Shown piece after piece: positions 1 to 9,298 of a stretch of 64,000 nt of DNA. The stretch comes from a bacterium. GTDB taxonomy: Bacteria; Planctomycetota; Planctomycetia; Isosphaerales; Isosphaeraceae. The notes under the pieces are model-generated. The model had not been told where the DNA came from, ran no database searches, and saw only the letters and a list, made by a program, of their open reading frames with translations. How positions within the stretch are numbered: position 1 is the stretch's first letter; the number at the start of each line of letters is the position of its first letter. Both the position numbers and the translations under genes were made by a program. Location of the stretch: the NCBI GenBank assembly GCA_016125085.1, contig WGMM01000035.1, positions 1 to 64,000 on the forward strand, written 5' to 3'.

Positions 1-909
1 AGTTCGCCAGTCAACGCCACCATCGTGAATGCCACGGCAATCGGAACGATCCTCAACGACGACGCCAGGCCGTCCATCTCCATCGGTCAGGCCTCTCTGG
101 TCGAAGGCAATTCCGGTACCACGTCAATGGTCTTCACCGTCTCCTTGACCAACGCGGCGAGCACCCCCGTGACGGTCAATTATTCGACTTCTGACGGTAC
201 CGCCATCGCCGGGTCCGATTACCTGGCGACCGCGGGTACCCTGACGATTCCCGCAGGGGCGACTTCCGCAACCATTGCAGTGCCGATTCTGGGCGACACC
301 GTTGTCGAGGGGAACGAAACGTTCACCGTCAATTTGTCCGCACCGTCCGTGAATGCCACGATCGGAACGGCTGCGGCAACTGGTACCGTCATCGATGACG
401 ACCAGGCCGCGATCGAAATGTCAGTGGCCGACGTCGATTTCATCGAAGGGAACTCCGGCTGGTCGCAGATGGACTTCGTCGTCAGCCTCAGCGCACCGGC
501 TTCGAAGGACGTCACGGTCATGTTCGCAACCAGTGACGGCACAGCGAGTTCGCGAGGGAATACGGGCGACTTCGAAGCGACCGCGGGAATTCTGACGATC
601 CCGGCGGGCCAGACCAGCGGCCTCATCTCGGTTCGGATCAAGGGGGACAAGACGTTCGAACTCGACGAATGGTTCTTGCTGAACCTGAACAAACCTTCTG
701 ACGGAATCGTCCTGAGTCGCGATCAGGCTGTCTGTACGATCCTGAACGATGACAACTCCACCGGTCCAAGGGGTGGTAACGCGGGTGCCGGATTCAACGA
801 ATCGAACCTGGACGCTGTCAGCGATATCATCGCTTCACCTGTTCCGGAACTGGATTTCGTGCTCGGCGAATGGATGTCCCGATCGAAGAAAATCTCACGG
901 GCGAACTGA
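1..909 (+). CDS. Calx-beta repeat surface protein, C-terminal part (5' end outside window)
   Basis: The reading frame is open from base 1, so the gene begins upstream and only about 302 C-terminal residues are visible. It contains the end of one Calx-beta repeat (ending ILNDD) and two more or less complete ones. Repeat hallmarks are the V.EGNSG start, the TSDGTA and AGTLTIPAG turns, a GDxxxEGNETF-type strand (GDKTFELDEWF in the last) and the LNDD or IDDD ends. Calx-beta domains are Ca2+-binding immunoglobulin-like folds, common in very large secreted or cell-surface planctomycete proteins. The last ~50 residues (Gly/Asn-rich, then a basic end SRSKKISRAN) are outside the repeats and show no sorting signal I recognise. 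A strong terminator follows. Substrate or partner unknown. Confidence 0.85.
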   Translation, partial: SSPVNATIVNATAIGTILNDDARPSISIGQASLVEGNSGTTSMVFTVSLTNAASTPVTVNYSTSDGTAIAGSDYLATAGTLTIPAGATSATIAVPILGDTVVEGNETFTVNLSAPSVNATIGTAAATGTVIDDDQAAIEMSVADVDFIEGNSGWSQMDFVVSLSAPASKDVTVMFATSDGTASSRGNTGDFEATAGILTIPAGQTSGLISVRIKGDKTFELDEWFLLNLNKPSDGIVLSRDQAVCTILNDDNSTGPRGGNAGAGFNESNLDAVSDIIASPVPELDFVLGEWMSRSKKISRAN

Positions 910-949
910 GCCACGCACCGAAAATTCCGCACGATCGAAATCGAAGGCT

Positions 950-976
950 CCGGACGGAAACGTCCGGGGCTTTTTC
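950..976 (+). terminator. Rho-independent terminator of the Calx-beta gene
   Basis: A perfect 7-bp stem CCGGACG/CGTCCGG with a GAAA tetraloop is followed by GGCTTTTTCC. It starts about 40 nt after the stop codon and also separates this gene from the convergent SRAP gene. Confidence 0.85.
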
Positions 977-1004
977 CTTATGCCATGCAATCCCGGCCAT
1001 CGAA

Positions 1005-1706
1005 TCAGCCGAGACGGCTTTCGTCGATCGGGTCGATCAGATCAGGCCTGTCCAGCGCAGGGCTATTCACTTTCGTGCTGACGGGCCAGGCTTCAAGAAA
1101 GTCGTCAGGCGCAGGTACGAGGAGTTCAGCCAGAGATGCCGCTTGATCCGGCGGAGCGCTCAACCACCGGTCGAAATCCTTTTGCTGCAGGATCACAGGC
1201 ATTCGGTCGTGGATCAAGCCCATCAGTGCATTCGGGCCAGTCGTCAGGATCGTGCAGGTTTCCAGAGGCCCGGCACCGGACTTGTTCCAGGATTCCCACA
1301 GCCCTGCGATCGCGAATGGCTTGCGATCGGGCCGATGAATCCAGTAAGGCGTTTTGGTCTTGCTGTCGACGGACCGGTGCCATTCATAAAAACCATCAGC
1401 CGGGATCAGGCAGCGGCGATACTTCAGAGCAGCTCGAAACGCGGGCTTTTCGACGACAGTTTCGGAGCGGGCATTGATCATTCGGTTGCCGATTTTCGGA
1501 TCGTCAGCCCAGAACGGAACGAGCCCCCATCGAACCATGACAGGCATGGGCCGGTGGTGAACTTTTTCTTGCCTCAGGATCAGGACGTCCTGCGTGGGAG
1601 CGATATTGAACCTGGCCGCGAAGTCGTCGGGCAGGGAATCGTCATGAAAATCGATCAAATCGCGCAGGTCGGACACTTTCGAAGCGAGCGTGTAGCGGCC
1701 GCACAT
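1005..1706 (-). CDS. SOS response-associated peptidase (SRAP, YedK/HMCES family)
   Basis: A 233-residue, single-domain protein of normal family length. SRAP proteins cross-link covalently to abasic sites in single-stranded DNA through the N-terminal Cys exposed after Met removal, protecting the lesion. The family residues are all visible: Cys2 (MCGRYT), Asn34 (RFNIAPTQ), Glu108 (GFYEW) and His166 (IHDRMP), plus the WGLVPFW and INARSET motifs. The start is fixed by the need for Cys at position 2. It is convergent with the Calx-beta gene and lies downstream of the LarA-like gene, possibly in the same transcript. LexA is elsewhere in the window (55.9 kb); I see no shared operator here. Confidence 0.95.
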   Translation of the reverse strand: MCGRYTLASKVSDLRDLIDFHDDSLPDDFAARFNIAPTQDVLILRQEKVHHRPMPVMVRWGLVPFWADDPKIGNRMINARSETVVEKPAFRAALKYRRCLIPADGFYEWHRSVDSKTKTPYWIHRPDRKPFAIAGLWESWNKSGAGPLETCTILTTGPNALMGLIHDRMPVILQQKDFDRWLSAPPDQAASLAELLVPAPDDFLEAWPVSTKVNSPALDRPDLIDPIDESRLG

Positions 1707-1783
1707 CGACGCCCCTCCTTCACAAGCCGAATTTCCGCTGGCGAAGGCGGCCGATCGCTATCGACCGGCCACCGCGAGATCGT

Positions 1784-3058
1784 TCAACCCGTAAGCACGG
1801 GCAAAACGTAAGGACCTTTGGGTATGACGGCGACGGTCGCTTCGGGACCGTATTCGGCGATCGATTCACCCAGCGCCGTTTCGACGCTCGGAGCCGGCTC
1901 GACGAACAGTTTCGCGAGGACCTCGGCAGGCAGGCCGCCGCTGACGATCTTCACACGGGCTTTTCGGCGCACCTTGGCCAACTCTTCGAGCTGCCACTGG
2001 TCCATCACGAAATAGTCCTTGCCGAGAATCCTGTGCATGAACTGGTCGAGATCCGCGTTCTCATCGAATAGAGAACAGAATTCGGGGCTGCCGATGCCTT
2101 CCTTCAGGCCAGCCGCGATGATGATCGTGCCGCCTTGCTTGACGATCGGCAGGGCCCCCGTCAGCCCCTTCACAGCCTGATAGAAAGTCGTATCCAGCGG
2201 GTATCCGGCCGAACTCGTCACCACGATATCGACAGGCTCACGCACAGGAACCTTGACGATCTTTTCGACGAACCGGACACCTTCATGGAAGGCTTCGATC
2301 ATATCGCCAGCATGCACAGACGTGATCCTGCGGGCGGAATCGATGGAGACGTTCACGATGAAGTCGCAACCGGCCAGAAGGGCGATCTTCGTATTTTCCT
2401 CGTGCACCGGGTTACCTTCGAGGAACCCGCAATCGGCCTTGGGGTGCTCCAGCAAAGTCGGCCCGTGCCAGATTTTGACCGTTTCCAGAGCGGCAAGGCC
2501 AGGGCAGATCAGCTTGCGGCCGCCAGAATATCCGGCCATAAGATGCGGCTCGATCAGCCCCAGGGTAATTTTCAGGTCGGCCTGCACGTATCGTTTGTCG
2601 ATCCAGGCCGGAATGCCGCGATCGGTCGTGCCCAGATAAGCGTGTTCTTCGAGTCGAGTGCCGTAATGATCTTCGACCCGATACTTCGCGACGATTTCGT
2701 CGCCCAGCATTTCCCGCTTTTCGGCATCGGTCGAGGGCCTGTGCATGCCAGTGGCGACGAGGAAGAAAATTTCCTCGCGAGGAACACCGGCCGATTCGAG
2801 AATCGGCAGCATCGCCTCAGCGATGATCCGGTTCGGAACGGGCCTTGTAATGTCACAAATGACGATGCAGCAGGACGTTTTGCCCCTGGCCAGTTCCGAA
2901 AGAGGCGCCGTGCCGGTCGGCGCGGCGAGTTTGGCCGCGATCTCCGCGACCGGATCGGCGATCGGCGTAGTCGCCTGAATTTCGAGAGGACCGATCACGC
3001 GATCATGATCGATTCGGACGTCGAGTCCCTGACGGTCATAAGCCAGTTTGACTTGCAT
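1784..3058 (-). CDS. larA: LarA-family nickel-pincer racemase/epimerase (lactate racemase-like)
   Basis: A 424-residue protein with the DUF2088 and C-terminal LarA domains. LarA enzymes use a Ni-pincer nucleotide covalently bound to Lys to racemise lactate or other 2-hydroxyacids by hydride transfer. The key residues fall at the same spacing as in Lactobacillus plantarum LarA (H108, H174, K184, H200): here His106 (GMHRPS), His172 ([11 protein letters not shown]), Lys182 (GGRKLICPG) and His198 (IWHGP). This strongly suggests an active enzyme. The substrate is uncertain because the family has diverse specificities. The cofactor genes larB, larC and larE are not in this window. About 170 bp separate it from the upstream membrane-protein gene on the same strand. 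Confidence 0.88.
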   Translation of the reverse strand: MQVKLAYDRQGLDVRIDHDRVIGPLEIQATTPIADPVAEIAAKLAAPTGTAPLSELARGKTSCCIVICDITRPVPNRIIAEAMLPILESAGVPREEIFFLVATGMHRPSTDAEKREMLGDEIVAKYRVEDHYGTRLEEHAYLGTTDRGIPAWIDKRYVQADLKITLGLIEPHLMAGYSGGRKLICPGLAALETVKIWHGPTLLEHPKADCGFLEGNPVHEENTKIALLAGCDFIVNVSIDSARRITSVHAGDMIEAFHEGVRFVEKIVKVPVREPVDIVVTSSAGYPLDTTFYQAVKGLTGALPIVKQGGTIIIAAGLKEGIGSPEFCSLFDENADLDQFMHRILGKDYFVMDQWQLEELAKVRRKARVKIVSGGLPAEVLAKLFVEPAPSVETALGESIAEYGPEATVAVIPKGPYVLPVLTG

Positions 3059-3229
3059 GTGTATCGGTTCCGCCGCGGAGAACGGGAGAGAATCGGGCTG
3101 ATCACATGGATCGCACCCGTGAAAATGCTTGAAGGCCGGATCCAGCCGCCGGGCATGCCATCAGGCCTGAGACTCGAAGCGAGTCCCAAGCCTGCCGCAG
3201 GTTCATCCTATCAGGTCGGCATGAAAAAA

Positions 3230-4249
3230 TCAGTCCTGGTTCAAGCAGGCTCCGGCCGGTACGAGGATGATGTCGAATGGGTCAAGCGCAGCGTCGCAAT
3301 GCCCCTGGCGATTGGAGTAGATGTCCCTGTCCAGGCTGCGTATGCTTCGGCCCCTGATGAAAGCGGAATGGCCATCGGCGAAAATCACGTTCTGGCCGAA
3401 ACCACCGTGCCAGGGACTGTTCCCCTGTAAGAGCGGCGTTCTACCGTTCACCGGAGGCCGGTCGCCGGCCATCGGGATGACGGACTTCACGGATTCGATC
3501 ATCGAGCGATCGAGGTAGCGCACACCGACCTGACCTTTCAGCCCCGGATGCATGGCATAGACTTCGGCCATCATTGCGGAAAAGTCCCGCAGCAACTGCT
3601 CGGACTGCTGGTTGAGCTGATTCCAATGCGGCAGTTCGCGGGCCTGAAGGCGCGACGAACAACCGGGGCAGGTCAGGGGCACCGATTCAGGCAAATGCCC
3701 GGTGTGCCGCATCAGGGCCAGAGTCGCGCCGATCGGCAGACGACGGTTCTCGACCGTCGCATTCGGATAAACGTTGAAAGTCGTGGCATACTGTTCGACC
3801 CCCTGCCATATCTGGGTCAGATTCGATGAACAGGCCAGATTCGCGGCAGTGGCCTTGCCGTTCTTCAGTGCGGGCAGAGACCCCAGAAAAGCCGCACATA
3901 GAACGGAAGCCGCAACCGCGACGTCCGCGAGTCTCCAGCGAGGTTTCTCGACGAACGGCTCGCGGAATTCGAGCGTCATCGCCTTTTGTTCGCGAATCCG
4001 GTTCAGCGTTCTTTGCCTGAGATCGTCCGGCGGGCGGATCGGTTCGGAGCCGTGCGGTTCACAGCCGTCGTTGAGCAGCAACCCGATCTGCGAACGTGTA
4101 CGAGCGACCCTTTCCGGGCAGGGCCGAGGGTCGTTCGATCCGGCATCGGTCTCGACGAAATAGCGTTGCGGTCGAAAATCGATCAGCCCCAGAGCATGAC
4201 CGATGATGTCGTCAACCGCGTCGTCTTCGATGGAATCTTGGCTTTTCAT
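3230..4249 (-). CDS. single-TM protein with DUF1559-like (H-X9-DG) outer part; putative anti-sigma partner
   Basis: The chosen ATG (MKSQDSIEDD) lies 4 nt after the sigma-factor stop codon; a GTG 12 nt earlier (VHDAMKSQ) and a longer overlapping start are possible. The 339-residue product has a soluble N-terminal part of ~105 residues, one membrane span at about 107-126, and an outer domain. That domain resembles planctomycete DUF1559/prepilin-like proteins: CSSNLTQIWQGVEQYATTF with nearby YPNA at about 140-167, and an HGGFGQNVIFADG motif around 281-293 (H-X9-DG type). The tight coupling to an ECF sigma gene suggests an anti-sigma or membrane-anchored regulator, but no classic zinc-binding anti-sigma motif is visible. 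Gene prediction is firm; the role is inferred from position. Confidence 0.7.
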   Translation of the reverse strand: MKSQDSIEDDAVDDIIGHALGLIDFRPQRYFVETDAGSNDPRPCPERVARTRSQIGLLLNDGCEPHGSEPIRPPDDLRQRTLNRIREQKAMTLEFREPFVEKPRWRLADVAVAASVLCAAFLGSLPALKNGKATAANLACSSNLTQIWQGVEQYATTFNVYPNATVENRRLPIGATLALMRHTGHLPESVPLTCPGCSSRLQARELPHWNQLNQQSEQLLRDFSAMMAEVYAMHPGLKGQVGVRYLDRSMIESVKSVIPMAGDRPPVNGRTPLLQGNSPWHGGFGQNVIFADGHSAFIRGRSIRSLDRDIYSNRQGHCDAALDPFDIILVPAGACLNQD

Positions 4250-4253
4250 GGCG

Positions 4254-4856
4254 TCATGCACCCTCGTCGCCTTCGGAGATGTGGTCTCTGGCAGCCTTCT
4301 CGGCCATTTTCTGAAGGGCCGCATGAAGGCGAGACTTCACCGTTCCGACTGGCACATCGAGAATTTCTGCGATTTCCCGGTATTTGAGATCCTGATAGTA
4401 AGCAAGGATCAATGTCTGCCGCAGCGTCTCGGGCAGAGTATCGATGGCGCGGCGAACCCATTCGCGGCGTTCCTCGGTTTGCAACTGGGCCAATGGGCCT
4501 TCCGCCGTGCTCTCCAGAAGCGCTTCGAGCCCGTCGCGTGGCGTTTCGCCATCGTCGCTGCCGTTGGCCGAAAGGCTGCGGGCGGAATGACGCCCGACAC
4601 GACGCATCGTGTCGATCGCCTGATGGCTCGCGATGGCGTAGATCCAGGGCCGCACGGCGCGTCCCTCCTCATACGTATGCCGCTTCTGATGGATTTGCAG
4701 GAACGTGTCCTGAAACACGTCGTCGGCGAGCGTGGCATTGCCGAGATAGCGGACGAGATAACGATAGATCTCTTGCTGATAGCGTTCGATCAGGGCGTTG
4801 TAATCGGCCTCGTCCCCACGGTCCCGGTAGCGGGCCATCAGGGCTTCGTCCGACAT
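4254..4856 (-). CDS. ECF RNA polymerase sigma factor
   Basis: A 200-residue two-domain sigma-70 of extracytoplasmic-function type. Region 2 contains YRYLVRYLGNATLADDVFQD and the WIYAIASHQAIDTMRR recognition helix. Region 4 contains LPETLRQTLILAYYQ and the helix-turn-helix EIAEILDVPVGTVKSRLH. I chose the start MSDEALMARYRDRGDE, typical of this family. An upstream start (37 residues longer) would overlap the end of the DUF1501 gene and adds sequence unlike a sigma N-terminus. It is followed after 4 nt by the H-X9-DG membrane protein, its likely partner, and preceded on the same strand by the DUF1501/DUF1549 pair. Confidence 0.92.
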   Translation of the reverse strand: MSDEALMARYRDRGDEADYNALIERYQQEIYRYLVRYLGNATLADDVFQDTFLQIHQKRHTYEEGRAVRPWIYAIASHQAIDTMRRVGRHSARSLSANGSDDGETPRDGLEALLESTAEGPLAQLQTEERREWVRRAIDTLPETLRQTLILAYYQDLKYREIAEILDVPVGTVKSRLHAALQKMAEKAARDHISEGDEGA

Positions 4857-4959
4857 TTCGTCAGCTTCGACGACGGCCACGATGCCGTCTTTTCGTGTTA
4901 CGTCAGAGAGGGCCGAATGGTTCGCCACGTGTCGAAAGATTCCGTGAAAAATTGCACGG

Positions 4960-6435
4960 TCAGGCAAGAATGTCGCGAATCACGCGTCCGCCCACGTCCG
5001 TCAGGCGTTCGTCACGCCCCGAATGAAGCACCGTCAGACGCTTGTGGTCCAGGCCCATCAGGTGCAGAATCGTCGCATGAATGTCGTTGATGTGCGCACG
5101 CCCTTCGACGGCGTTCAGGCCGATCTCGTCGGTCGAGCCATAGATCTTCCCGCCCTGCACACCGCCGCCGGCGAACCACATGGTGAAGCCCGTCGCGTTG
5201 TGGTCCCGCCCGCGGCTTCCCTTCTGCGCGACCGGCGTTCGCCCGAATTCGCCGCCCCAGATCACCAGCGTATCGTCCAGCAGGCCTCTTCGCTTCAAGT
5301 CCGTCAGCAGTGCCGCAACGGGCTTGTCGGTCAAGCCGCACATTTTCTCGTGATTGGCGTTCACGTCATCGTGAGCGTCCCACTGCATCGCCACCGGCCC
5401 GCCACCCGAGTAAAGCTGCACGAATCGCACGCCCCGCTCCACAAGCCGCCGCGCCACGAGGCACCTGGCCCCGAATTCGCGTGTGCGGCTGTCGTTCAGA
5501 CCATAGAGCTCCCGCGTCTCTTCCGGCTCCCGAGTCAGGTCCACGGCCTCCGGTGCCTCGGCCTGCATGCGGTAAGCAAGCTCATAACTCGCGATCCGGG
5601 CGGAAAGTTCGGCATCGGCCGGATCAAGATTCGTTTCGTTGAGATCACGCAGCAAATCCAGCGTCTTTCGCTGGCGCTCACGGGTGAAATCAGGCGACGC
5701 CGACGCCAGATTCACGATCGGCTTCGGACCCGCCCGAAACAGCGTGCCCTGATAAGCCGCGGGCAGATACCCGCTGGACCAGCACGGCGCACCGCCCTCA
5801 GGCGTGCCCTCCGGCTGCGACATCACCACATAGGCGGGCAAGTTTTCCGATTCGGAACCGAGGCCGTAAGTTAACCAGCTACCGAGGCTCGGGTGGCCCA
5901 TCAGGATCCGGCCCGAGTTCATCTGATAGTGGGCCGGAGCATGCACGACACTGTCCACCGCGCAGCTGCGGATCAAGGCGATGTCGTCGGCCAGCGGGTG
6001 CATGTGGGGAACGAGGTCGGACATATCCATGCCCGACTCGCCGCACTTCGACCATTTGCGCGTCGACCCGAGGCATAGCGGGTCACTTTCCAGAAACTGA
6101 CTGTGGATCTTGCCGAAACTCTCAGGCAGCCGTTTGCCGTCGAGTTTGTCGAGCGCCGGCTTGGGGTCGAACAGCTCCATCTGGCTCGGGCCGCCAACCA
6201 TGAACAGAAAAATGCAGCGCTTCGCGGTGGCCGGGAAGTGCCCCGGCCGGGCGGCCAGCGGATTGGCCAGGGCCGATCCGTCCGCAAGGCTGCGTCCTTC
6301 AAGGCCGAGGAGATGCTGTGCGGCGAGCCAGCCGAAGCCGCCTCCGATCGAGCGGAGCCAGTGCCGGCGCGAGGCCATTTCGGGTTGAGCCATTTCTGCG
6401 AACGGCCCTGGGCATGCGGATGGCTGACGGTTCAT
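4960..6435 (-). CDS. DUF1501 family secreted protein (Tat signal)
   Basis: A 491-residue protein of the DUF1501 family, abundant in planctomycetes and usually paired with DUF1549/DUF1553 proteins; the biochemical function is not established, and the fold is thought to relate to alkaline phosphatase/sulfatase. A twin-arginine-type signal ([13 protein letters not shown]) lies at about residues 20-33. Family motifs include [46 protein letters not shown] and [17 protein letters not shown] prefer the internal ATG ([10 protein letters not shown]) over one 23 residues upstream because it puts the signal peptide near the N-terminus. It lies 142 nt downstream of the DUF1549/1553 gene and upstream of the sigma factor. 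Confidence 0.92.
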   Translation of the reverse strand: MNRQPSACPGPFAEMAQPEMASRRHWLRSIGGGFGWLAAQHLLGLEGRSLADGSALANPLAARPGHFPATAKRCIFLFMVGGPSQMELFDPKPALDKLDGKRLPESFGKIHSQFLESDPLCLGSTRKWSKCGESGMDMSDLVPHMHPLADDIALIRSCAVDSVVHAPAHYQMNSGRILMGHPSLGSWLTYGLGSESENLPAYVVMSQPEGTPEGGAPCWSSGYLPAAYQGTLFRAGPKPIVNLASASPDFTRERQRKTLDLLRDLNETNLDPADAELSARIASYELAYRMQAEAPEAVDLTREPEETRELYGLNDSRTREFGARCLVARRLVERGVRFVQLYSGGGPVAMQWDAHDDVNANHEKMCGLTDKPVAALLTDLKRRGLLDDTLVIWGGEFGRTPVAQKGSRGRDHNATGFTMWFAGGGVQGGKIYGSTDEIGLNAVEGRAHINDIHATILHLMGLDHKRLTVLHSGRDERLTDVGGRVIRDILA

Positions 6436-6577
6436 GGTCGACTCTGCTCGCCTTCGAAGTTGGGGCGTCGTGAATCCGTGTGCGTAATTATACCGTTCCG
6501 GCACGGCCGGGACATCCCCGCGCCGAATCCGTCAACGATCCAGGATTTTTCGCAACTCTCGGCCGGCAAGGCCGCAC

Positions 6578-8938
6578 TCAGGGGACGTAGAGGAACTCGT
6601 TGGAATTGATCAGCGTCAGGGCATAATCGGCCCATGCCGATTCGTCAGGCCGATCGCCCAGAAATTCCAGAACACGTGCCAGTTCCTTCTCGCCAGGATC
6701 ACGGATCAGCACGCGCCGGAACAGTGATCTGGCACGTTCGGCCACGTTCGGTTCGCCAGCGGTCGTTGCCGCCAACTTCCGGGCACTTTCCTGCGCGAAA
6801 GCACTGTTGAGCAGCACACGTGCCTGAGGGGCATGCGTACTCACAGGGCGAACAGGGCAGGAACTTTGCGTATCCGGCGCGTCGAAGGCGGCATAAAGCG
6901 CATAGTGCACATTCCGCTTGCGCAGCAGATAAAGCGACCGCCTGTCGAACTCCGCCGGGTTCAGATCCACAGGCCAGAGGTCGACGACCTCGGCTTCCGT
7001 AAAGATCAGCTCCTTGATCTCGTCCTCGATCGGCACCCGCACCCCAGGGCCGCCCATTTTCGGATTGAGCCGGCCGGAAACGGTCAGGACCGCGTCGCGC
7101 AGCCCCTCAGCCTCCATCCTCCGGCGGTTCATGCGATAGAAAGTCTCGTTGTCCGGATCGTCCCGATCCTGCTCCGCAATGCGGAAATCCGACCTCATCC
7201 GGTACGTGCCGCTGGTCACCATCAGCCGGTGGATCGGCTTGAGCTTCCACCCGCCGGCAACCAGTTCGGAGGCAAGCCAGTCGAGCAATTCCGGATGGCT
7301 CGGTGGTTCGCCACGCGTGCCGAAGTCGGATGGCGTCGCCACGATTCCGCGGCCGAAATGGTGTTGCCACAAGCGGTTGACGATCACGCGCGCCACCAGC
7401 GGATTCGCCGGATCGGTCATCCAGCGTACGAGTGACGCCCGACGGCCGGATCCTGCGGTTTTCTTCGAGGCTTCGTCCGAAGTCGATGATTCCGAGTTCG
7501 CCGGAGATTCTGCCCAGCCTGCGCCTGAGGCCACCGAAAGAATCACCCCCGGCGGACGAGGCGCCACCAGCGGCCCCGGATGCTTCCATTCGCCTCGTTT
7601 GTAGACGTAGGTGTCGTCGGGCTTCGGCTTGGCTTCCTTGATCGCGAACGCCCTGGCGGGCGGCTGCGGCCTGAGACGCTCCAGCTCATAGACCTCACGC
7701 TTGATTTTTTCCCGCTCGGCATGCACGGGCGGATCGGCTGCCACGGCCTCGGCCACGAGTTCCCAAGTCACGTTCAGGGCGGTGTTGATACCCTCCGCCA
7801 ACCGCTGTTCCTCAGGCGTGCGCTGATCTTTGGGCTTGGCCATGATGGACCGTTCCTTCGCCGTCAGACCATTCTCTTTCTCTTTGCGAATACGCTCCCG
7901 ATAGGGCTTCTCCAGCTCAGCCTGGCGCTTCTTCAGCGGTGCGATCTTCGCATCGATCGCCTTGTTGGCCGCCGCGATCTTCGCCTTTTCTTCATCGCTG
8001 GCGATGTCTTCCTCGACCAGTTCCGTGCCAGCCCAGAACGATTGAAGCCGGTAGAAATCAGTCGTCGGGATCGGGTCGAATTTATGGTCGTGGCATCGCG
8101 CGCAGCCCATCGTCAGCCCCATCACGACCGACCCGACCGTGCCGGTGATGGCCGTCATATCGTTCTGACGCTTCTCCTTTGGGGAGATATTGCCGCCGAC
8201 GACTTCCCTGGGCCCGCTGCGGGCAAAGCCGGTCGCGATCAGGGCCGAAGTATCGCCGGGGCGAATTTCGTCGCCAGCAAGCTGGAGGGCGATGAAGTGA
8301 TCGTAAGGCATATCGCCGTTGAGGGCGTCCACAACCCAGTCCCGATAACGCCAGGCGTCCGGCCGGTCGGCATCGAGTTCGAAACCGTTCGAATCGGCAT
8401 AATGGGCAAGATCCAGCCAGTGTTGAGCCCAGCGCACACCATAAGCCGGCGAAGCCAGCAGGCGATCGACCAGCTTTTCGAAGGCGTCGGGCGAACTGTC
8501 TTCGAGAAACTCCCGCGCCTGCTCCGGAGTCGGCGGCAAACCGGTCAGATCGAACGTGACCCGCCGCAGCAGCTCGACTTTCGACGCCTCCGGAGCATGC
8601 CGGAAGCCAAGGTCTTCCAGAGACTTCAGAACGAACCGGTCGATCGGATTCCGCACCGCCTTCGATTCCCTGACTTCAGGCGGTTCAGGCCGCTCGACGG
8701 GTCGAAACGCCCAGTGATCGAGTTGATCTTCGCGGAACTTCTCGGGTGGTGCCGGTTGCGGAGGCGGCGTGCTCGCGGCAGGCTCTGCAGCCATCGCAAA
8801 TCGAGCCGCCAGCAAGCTGACGAACGCCACGCACGCAAGAAGCGGCACGCAGGATCGGCACGAACGGCCAGATTTCGAAGACCCTGAGGATCGAAAAATG
8901 CCGGATGGAGATATTTTGCGAGAAGAATGGCTGCCCAT
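6578..8938 (-). CDS. DUF1549/DUF1553 (PSCyt2/PSD1) secreted protein
   Basis: A 786-residue protein with an N-terminal hydrophobic signal (CVPLLACVAFVSLLAARFA, cleavage likely after AMA). DUF1549 starts near NPIDRFVLKSLEDLGF and includes LTGLPPTPEQAREFL and RWAQHWLDLAHYADSNG. A CARCHDHKFDPI motif (a CxxCH haem-like signature) follows. A central Lys/Glu-rich, probably helical stretch precedes DUF1553, which carries RWMTDPANPLVARVIVNRLW and the QHHFGRGIVATPSDFG motif. No N-terminal PSCyt1 cytochrome domain is present. The start MGSHSSRKI is preferred because the longer frame adds 62 low-complexity residues before the signal. It is probably co-transcribed with the downstream DUF1501 gene; such pairs are a planctomycete hallmark of unknown function. 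Confidence 0.92.
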   Translation of the reverse strand: MGSHSSRKISPSGIFRSSGSSKSGRSCRSCVPLLACVAFVSLLAARFAMAAEPAASTPPPQPAPPEKFREDQLDHWAFRPVERPEPPEVRESKAVRNPIDRFVLKSLEDLGFRHAPEASKVELLRRVTFDLTGLPPTPEQAREFLEDSSPDAFEKLVDRLLASPAYGVRWAQHWLDLAHYADSNGFELDADRPDAWRYRDWVVDALNGDMPYDHFIALQLAGDEIRPGDTSALIATGFARSGPREVVGGNISPKEKRQNDMTAITGTVGSVVMGLTMGCARCHDHKFDPIPTTDFYRLQSFWAGTELVEEDIASDEEKAKIAAANKAIDAKIAPLKKRQAELEKPYRERIRKEKENGLTAKERSIMAKPKDQRTPEEQRLAEGINTALNVTWELVAEAVAADPPVHAEREKIKREVYELERLRPQPPARAFAIKEAKPKPDDTYVYKRGEWKHPGPLVAPRPPGVILSVASGAGWAESPANSESSTSDEASKKTAGSGRRASLVRWMTDPANPLVARVIVNRLWQHHFGRGIVATPSDFGTRGEPPSHPELLDWLASELVAGGWKLKPIHRLMVTSGTYRMRSDFRIAEQDRDDPDNETFYRMNRRRMEAEGLRDAVLTVSGRLNPKMGGPGVRVPIEDEIKELIFTEAEVVDLWPVDLNPAEFDRRSLYLLRKRNVHYALYAAFDAPDTQSSCPVRPVSTHAPQARVLLNSAFAQESARKLAATTAGEPNVAERARSLFRRVLIRDPGEKELARVLEFLGDRPDESAWADYALTLINSNEFLYVP

Positions 8939-9298
8939 GGAAGCGTCCTGATAGTCGAGCGAACGGATTCGGAGGGCGGACGGTCGGGGACGACAATCCA
9001 GCGGTGAGAGCGGCGGGGAGGGGCCGTACTCGGGAAGGCCTGAGCGGTCTAAACGAATTCTACCCCGCGGAAGCGGGTGAGGGCAAGACAGGGAAATTCG
9101 GGCAGGACGGGCCGTATCGATCATTACGGCCAGAAAATTGACGAATCGGAAAACATCGCACTGGCCGGCCTGATTCCGATTCGATACAATTCATAGAACC
9201 CGCCGAAATTTCGGTTGGACGAACCGGGCGATTTCCGAATTCCCGATGGTTCGCCGCCAGCCGATCCCGCCTGAACTACAGAGTCCGGAGGCCGCGAC
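8939..9298. other. divergent intergenic region between DUF1549/1553 and DUF1501 genes
   Basis: About 360 bases hold no convincing gene. They must contain promoters for both divergent genes. A TACAAT hexamer at 9185-9190 could be a -10 element for the plus-strand gene, but I see no matching -35. A GGAGG ribosome-binding site lies just before 9299. Confidence 0.5.

Noticed and set aside
2135-3430. 431-residue open frame on the plus strand
   Set aside because: Antisense shadow of the LarA-like gene; no domain.
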